DNA of 64,000 nt, from assembly GCA_965221585.1 (NCBI GenBank), contig OZ244898.1, forward strand, positions 2,294,001-2,358,000, read 5' to 3'. A model generated the notes under the pieces. It ran no database searches. It saw only the letters and a program-made list of their open reading frames with translations, and was not told where the DNA came from. Origin of the DNA: VXYK01 sp965221585 (lineage in GTDB: Bacteria > Actinomycetota > Acidimicrobiia > Acidimicrobiales > Aldehydirespiratoraceae). Below, piece by piece: positions 60,961 through 64,000 of this stretch. A program made the translations under genes and the position numbers. The stretch's first letter is position 1. Each line of letters begins with the position of its first letter.

Positions 60961-63813
60961 TCAGTTGCCGGAACGCTGGATGGCGACCTCGTTGGTCCCG
61001 AGGTAGCTGGCGATCACCATTGGATCGTTACGGACCTCATCGGGGGGACCGTTGGCGATCACCGCACCGGACTCGAGGCAGTACACCCGGTCGCTGATAC
61101 TCATCACCAACGGCATGTCGTGCTCAATCACAACCACCGACGCATCGAGCTCGGACTGGATCTGTTTGATCAGCGGCCCGAACGCTTCGGCTTCTCTCTG
61201 GGCCACACCACCGGTCGGCTCATCCAGCAGCAGCACACGCGCATCCACTGCCAGCAGGCTGCCGAGTTCGACGATGCGTCTGGTCCCGGTCGAGAGCGCC
61301 TCGATGAACGAGTCTGCGTAGCGGCCCAGTCCGAGGTAGTCGATGATCTCATCGGCCGAGGCTCGCTTGGCACGCTCGTGGGCTCCCGATGGGGGGAGCG
61401 CCAACATCGACGGCACCAACAGCGAATGTTGGCGGGCTTCCAGGGCGACCATCAAAGCCTCCCGCACGGTGAGGCCCGGATACAGCCGGGCAGCCTGGAA
61501 CCCTCTGCCGAGGCCGAGCCGGTGACGAGCCGAGGCACTGCGATCTGAGACATCCACCCCGAGGACCTCTACTTTGCCCTGCGATGGGACGAAGCCTCCG
61601 ATGGCGTTGAGCAGGGTTGATTTTCCGGCGCCGTTGGTCCCGATCAGACCGACCAGCTCGCCTTGATGAATCTCGAAATCGACATCGTTGACCGCGACGT
61701 TGCCGCCGAAGCGGACCGTGATGCCGCGCGCGGCAAGGGTCGGACCGTCGATTGCGGGGCGTTCCGGGCGCGTAGATGCGGGAACCGGCGCCCGCTCCAC
61801 AACTTCAGGAACCTTGTCAGCCTCACGCTCGCGCAAACGACGGTCAGCCACCGACAGCAACCCGTCGCGAATCGAGTAGACGATCTGCAGCAAACCTCCC
61901 GGGAAGTACATCAACAGCACCAACAAGCCGATATTGGACGTGAGCAACTGCTGCAGGTCGCGGAGCTGATCCGGCACCAGCCGCTCGATGCCGAGAATCC
62001 ACAAAGAACCGAGAACCGGCCCGGCAACGGACCCCAGACCGCCGACGATGGCGATCACGATCACCCGCAGTGAGTTGGCGGGCGCGAACTGCGTGCCCGG
62101 GCTCAGCGAGGGCTGCACGATGACATAGAGAGCGCCGGTCAGCGCCGCCATCCCGCCCGCCACGGCGAAGGCGGCGAGCTTCTGTCGGCCGGGCGGAACC
62201 GTGGAGGCCGCGGCCATGTCCTCGTTGTCTCGCACTGCGATGAAGGAGCGGCCGATACCCGTGGCGCGTATACGCGTCACGATCCAAGACATCAACACCA
62301 ACGTGACCAGGCAGACCAGATACAGCGTTCGCCGCGACTCCCCCACATCTATCCCGAACAGTGCCGGTCGGTCGGGTGGCCGGGGAGCGGTCGTGCCGCC
62401 ACTGAAGAAGTCCTGAGCGAAGATCCAAGTGCCGGCCATGACCGCGAAGGCCAAGGTGGTGACAGCCAGGAACAGGCCGCGCACCCGCAGCGCGGGCAGA
62501 CCCACAAGCACCGCGACCAACACTCCCAGCGTCGTCGCCAAGATCACCGCGATCCCCCAGGGCACGTCGATGCTGAGATCGAACAGATCGAACGGGATGG
62601 GGATGTCGTGACCTTCGGTGAATGCCAGCGTCGCCAACCCGCCAACACCGACGAACGCGAACTGGCCTAGCGACAACTGTCCTGCCCAGCCGGTCAATAC
62701 CGTCAACGACAGGGCCACCATGGCGAACAGCAGGATATTGCTCCAGGTGAGGATCGGTGCGGACTCGGTGACGAAGATCGGCACCAGCGCCAAGGCACCG
62801 AACAGGAAGAAGAAGCCGATGCCGTTGAGGTTGCGGACCCACCAGATGCTGCGCAGCCGCTCAGGGATCGGGCGCAGGGTCGGCGACAGCGACCAGCCCA
62901 CATCCTGGCGCCCGGAACGCACGAACCACAGAACCACCACCAACACCGTTATGAAGAACCAGAGGTTGACGATCGACTGGTTGGTCGAGTCAACGTTGTT
63001 GCGCACAATCTTCTCAACCACGCCGACCGCCAGACCAGCCCAGATGACCCCCGGCAAGGACCGCATCTTGGCCAGCAATGACACCACCAGAACCTTGAGA
63101 AGAAGTTCCTCGACCAGCAGATTGCCGGTGTCATCGATCGTCGCTGCTTGGAAGCCCTGCAGCGGGGCGGTGAGAATCGCGGTTGCCGCCGCGAACGCGC
63201 CTGCGATGGTCCAGACGATGGTCGACACGCGCCGTGGCGAGGTGCCGTAGACCCGGGCGGTATCGGGATTGGAGGCTGACGCCCGGACCGCCAAACCGAA
63301 TCGGGTCTTGGTCATGAACAAGCCGAGCAGGGCTATGAGTGCCGGCACGACGGCGAGCACGGTGATCTCGCGTGCCTGAAGCCGGATGTGGTCGGTCGGC
63401 TCCCAGGTCATCTCAAAAGCGGTGGGAATGTTGCCGCCCGCGGTGATGTCTGGAATCCAGCCGACACGCGCCAGAGTCAGAATCTGGCCGACACCGATTG
63501 TGGCTATCAGCAGAACCAGGCGCGGCGATTCGAACAGCCGCCTCACCACGATCAACTCAACGGCCATCCCGATCAGCGCGGTTCCCGCGATAGCCAGTAC
63601 GAAGGCGACCCACCAGTTCAGCTCGTAGTTGATGATCATCATCACGAAGATCGCCAGGCCGAAGAAACCCATCTCGCCGTGGGCGAAGTTGAGAACCCCG
63701 GTCGAGCGGTATATCAGCACGAACCCCGCCGCCAGCGCGGCATAGGTGAGCCCCGCGATGATGCCGATGACGATCGATTGCTGACCGATCTCAAGACCGA
63801 GGAGTTCGATCAT
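60961..63813 (-). CDS. Fused branched-chain amino acid ABC transporter: LivH-LivM-LivG
   Basis: 950 residues. Residues 1-300 are a LivH permease (LTYAALAAGFVLIYRSTGVLNFAHGE); about 330-640 a LivM permease (LTGWAGQLSLGQFAFVGVGGLA); a charged linker; and about 685-950 a LivG ATPase with Walker A GTNGAGKST, signature LSTGTRRIVELG and Walker B LLLDEPTGGV. Usually these are three genes. It overlaps the next (LivF) gene by 4 bp. Family substrates are amino acids, amides or urea; the binding protein is beyond the window, so substrate is open. Confidence 0.93.
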   Translation of the reverse strand: MIELLGLEIGQQSIVIGIIAGLTYAALAAGFVLIYRSTGVLNFAHGEMGFFGLAIFVMMIINYELNWWVAFVLAIAGTALIGMAVELIVVRRLFESPRLVLLIATIGVGQILTLARVGWIPDITAGGNIPTAFEMTWEPTDHIRLQAREITVLAVVPALIALLGLFMTKTRFGLAVRASASNPDTARVYGTSPRRVSTIVWTIAGAFAAATAILTAPLQGFQAATIDDTGNLLVEELLLKVLVVSLLAKMRSLPGVIWAGLAVGVVEKIVRNNVDSTNQSIVNLWFFITVLVVVLWFVRSGRQDVGWSLSPTLRPIPERLRSIWWVRNLNGIGFFFLFGALALVPIFVTESAPILTWSNILLFAMVALSLTVLTGWAGQLSLGQFAFVGVGGLATLAFTEGHDIPIPFDLFDLSIDVPWGIAVILATTLGVLVAVLVGLPALRVRGLFLAVTTLAFAVMAGTWIFAQDFFSGGTTAPRPPDRPALFGIDVGESRRTLYLVCLVTLVLMSWIVTRIRATGIGRSFIAVRDNEDMAAASTVPPGRQKLAAFAVAGGMAALTGALYVIVQPSLSPGTQFAPANSLRVIVIAIVGGLGSVAGPVLGSLWILGIERLVPDQLRDLQQLLTSNIGLLVLLMYFPGGLLQIVYSIRDGLLSVADRRLREREADKVPEVVERAPVPASTRPERPAIDGPTLAARGITVRFGGNVAVNDVDFEIHQGELVGLIGTNGAGKSTLLNAIGGFVPSQGKVEVLGVDVSDRSASARHRLGLGRGFQAARLYPGLTVREALMVALEARQHSLLVPSMLALPPSGAHERAKRASADEIIDYLGLGRYADSFIEALSTGTRRIVELGSLLAVDARVLLLDEPTGGVAQREAEAFGPLIKQIQSELDASVVVIEHDMPLVMSISDRVYCLESGAVIANGPPDEVRNDPMVIASYLGTNEVAIQRSGN

Positions 63814-64000
63814 CCGCCTTCGCCTCCGAGGAAGACCGCACGGGCCAGATCATCGCGTTCAGCGAGTTCCTGTGCGGGTCCTTCGAAGCGAACCACGCCC
63901 TTTTCCATGAAGACCGCCCGATCGGCGAACGCCAAGGCCACGTTGAGCGACTGCTCCACGATCAGCATCGTCTGACCCCGCGCCTTCAGGTCCTGCACAA
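63810..64000 (-). CDS. LivF-type ABC ATP-binding protein, C-terminal part, cut by window edge
   Basis: The last about 62 codons are seen; the gene runs off the right edge. MLIVEQSLNVALAFADRAVFMEKG is the H-loop region and DRAVFMEKGVVRFEGPAQEL the end of a LivF-like ATPase. It is coupled by a 4-bp overlap to the fused permease-ATPase gene and supplies the second ATPase of the transporter. Confidence 0.9.
   Translation of the reverse strand, partial: VQDLKARGQTMLIVEQSLNVALAFADRAVFMEKGVVRFEGPAQELAERDDLARAVFLGGEGG

Noticed and set aside
1..64000. tRNA genes, CRISPR arrays, insertion sequences or prophage
   Set aside because: Gaps between genes are short and none shows a cloverleaf, spaced direct repeats, transposase or integrase; reading by eye cannot exclude a very small RNA.

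Overview
The window is high-GC, densely packed bacterial DNA: about 50 protein genes on both strands, many with 1-40 bp overlaps, no rRNA, tRNA, insertion sequence, phage gene or CRISPR array, and no gene-free stretch longer than about 325 bp. The gene set (Rieske and GMC oxidoreductases, ETF, an IclR regulator, ProVWX importer, Actinobacteria-like LeuRS with KMGKS, frequent GTG starts) suggests a free-living or host-associated marine actinomycete, perhaps of the class Acidimicrobiia. The lineage is inferred from gene content, not from a marker tree.

The central theme is stripping methyl groups from quaternary amines and related osmolytes and burning them through folate. Layout: 1-5.7 kb, housekeeping and small genes (glycosyltransferase end, NUDIX, Thr-rich surface protein, YcaQ-like glycosylase, LeuRS). 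5.9-12.2 kb, one operon for corrinoid methyl transfer: corrinoid protein, DUF1638, a virulence-factor-family protein, a methyl-THF methyltransferase, a RACo-type reductive activator and a non-pyrrolysine MttB homologue. 12.3-20.4 kb, MFS carrier with a DmdA/GcvT-like demethylase, fused PabBC (folate precursor), then choline dehydrogenase, O-acetylhomoserine sulfhydrylase and a hydrolase. 21.0-25.9 kb, ProV-ProW-ProX betaine importer. 26.4-33.8 kb, minus-strand operon of a second MttB, a GbcA-like Rieske demethylase, a dimethylglycine dehydrogenase-like protein and an M24-family protein resembling the DMSP lyase DddP. 35.2-39.8 kb, a three-gene NAD-dependent formate dehydrogenase. 40-43.9 kb, ProRS, two RDD membrane proteins and an IclR regulator. 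43.9-53.5 kb, EtfAB, a second dehydrogenase-GcvT protein, then formate-THF ligase, MTHFR, DUF1015 and FolD. 53.6-64 kb, crotonase, ValRS, threonine aldolase, an unknown propeller-like protein, a ROK protein and a fused LivH-LivM-LivG transporter.

How they fit together (inference from family roles): ProVWX imports betaine-like solutes and BetA makes betaine from choline; methyls leave by an oxygen-dependent Rieske route, by flavin dehydrogenases feeding ETF and methylene-THF, or by an oxygen-independent corrinoid route giving methyl-THF. MTHFR, FolD, formate-THF ligase (ATP-forming direction) and formate dehydrogenase would then oxidise the carbon to CO2.

The strongest new observation is that the formate dehydrogenase catalytic gene is interrupted by one in-frame TGA at 39568-39570, exactly where family members carry selenocysteine or cysteine, followed by a hairpin whose loop sequence and distance match the E. 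coli fdhF SECIS. The protein also lacks its N-terminal Fe4S4 domain, which is instead at the C-terminus of the small Fe-S subunit. A shared palindrome (GTTCCGC-N3-GCGGAAC) lies before the corrinoid operon, the formate dehydrogenase, the formate-THF ligase and, in weaker form, the IclR gene, suggesting one C1 regulon.
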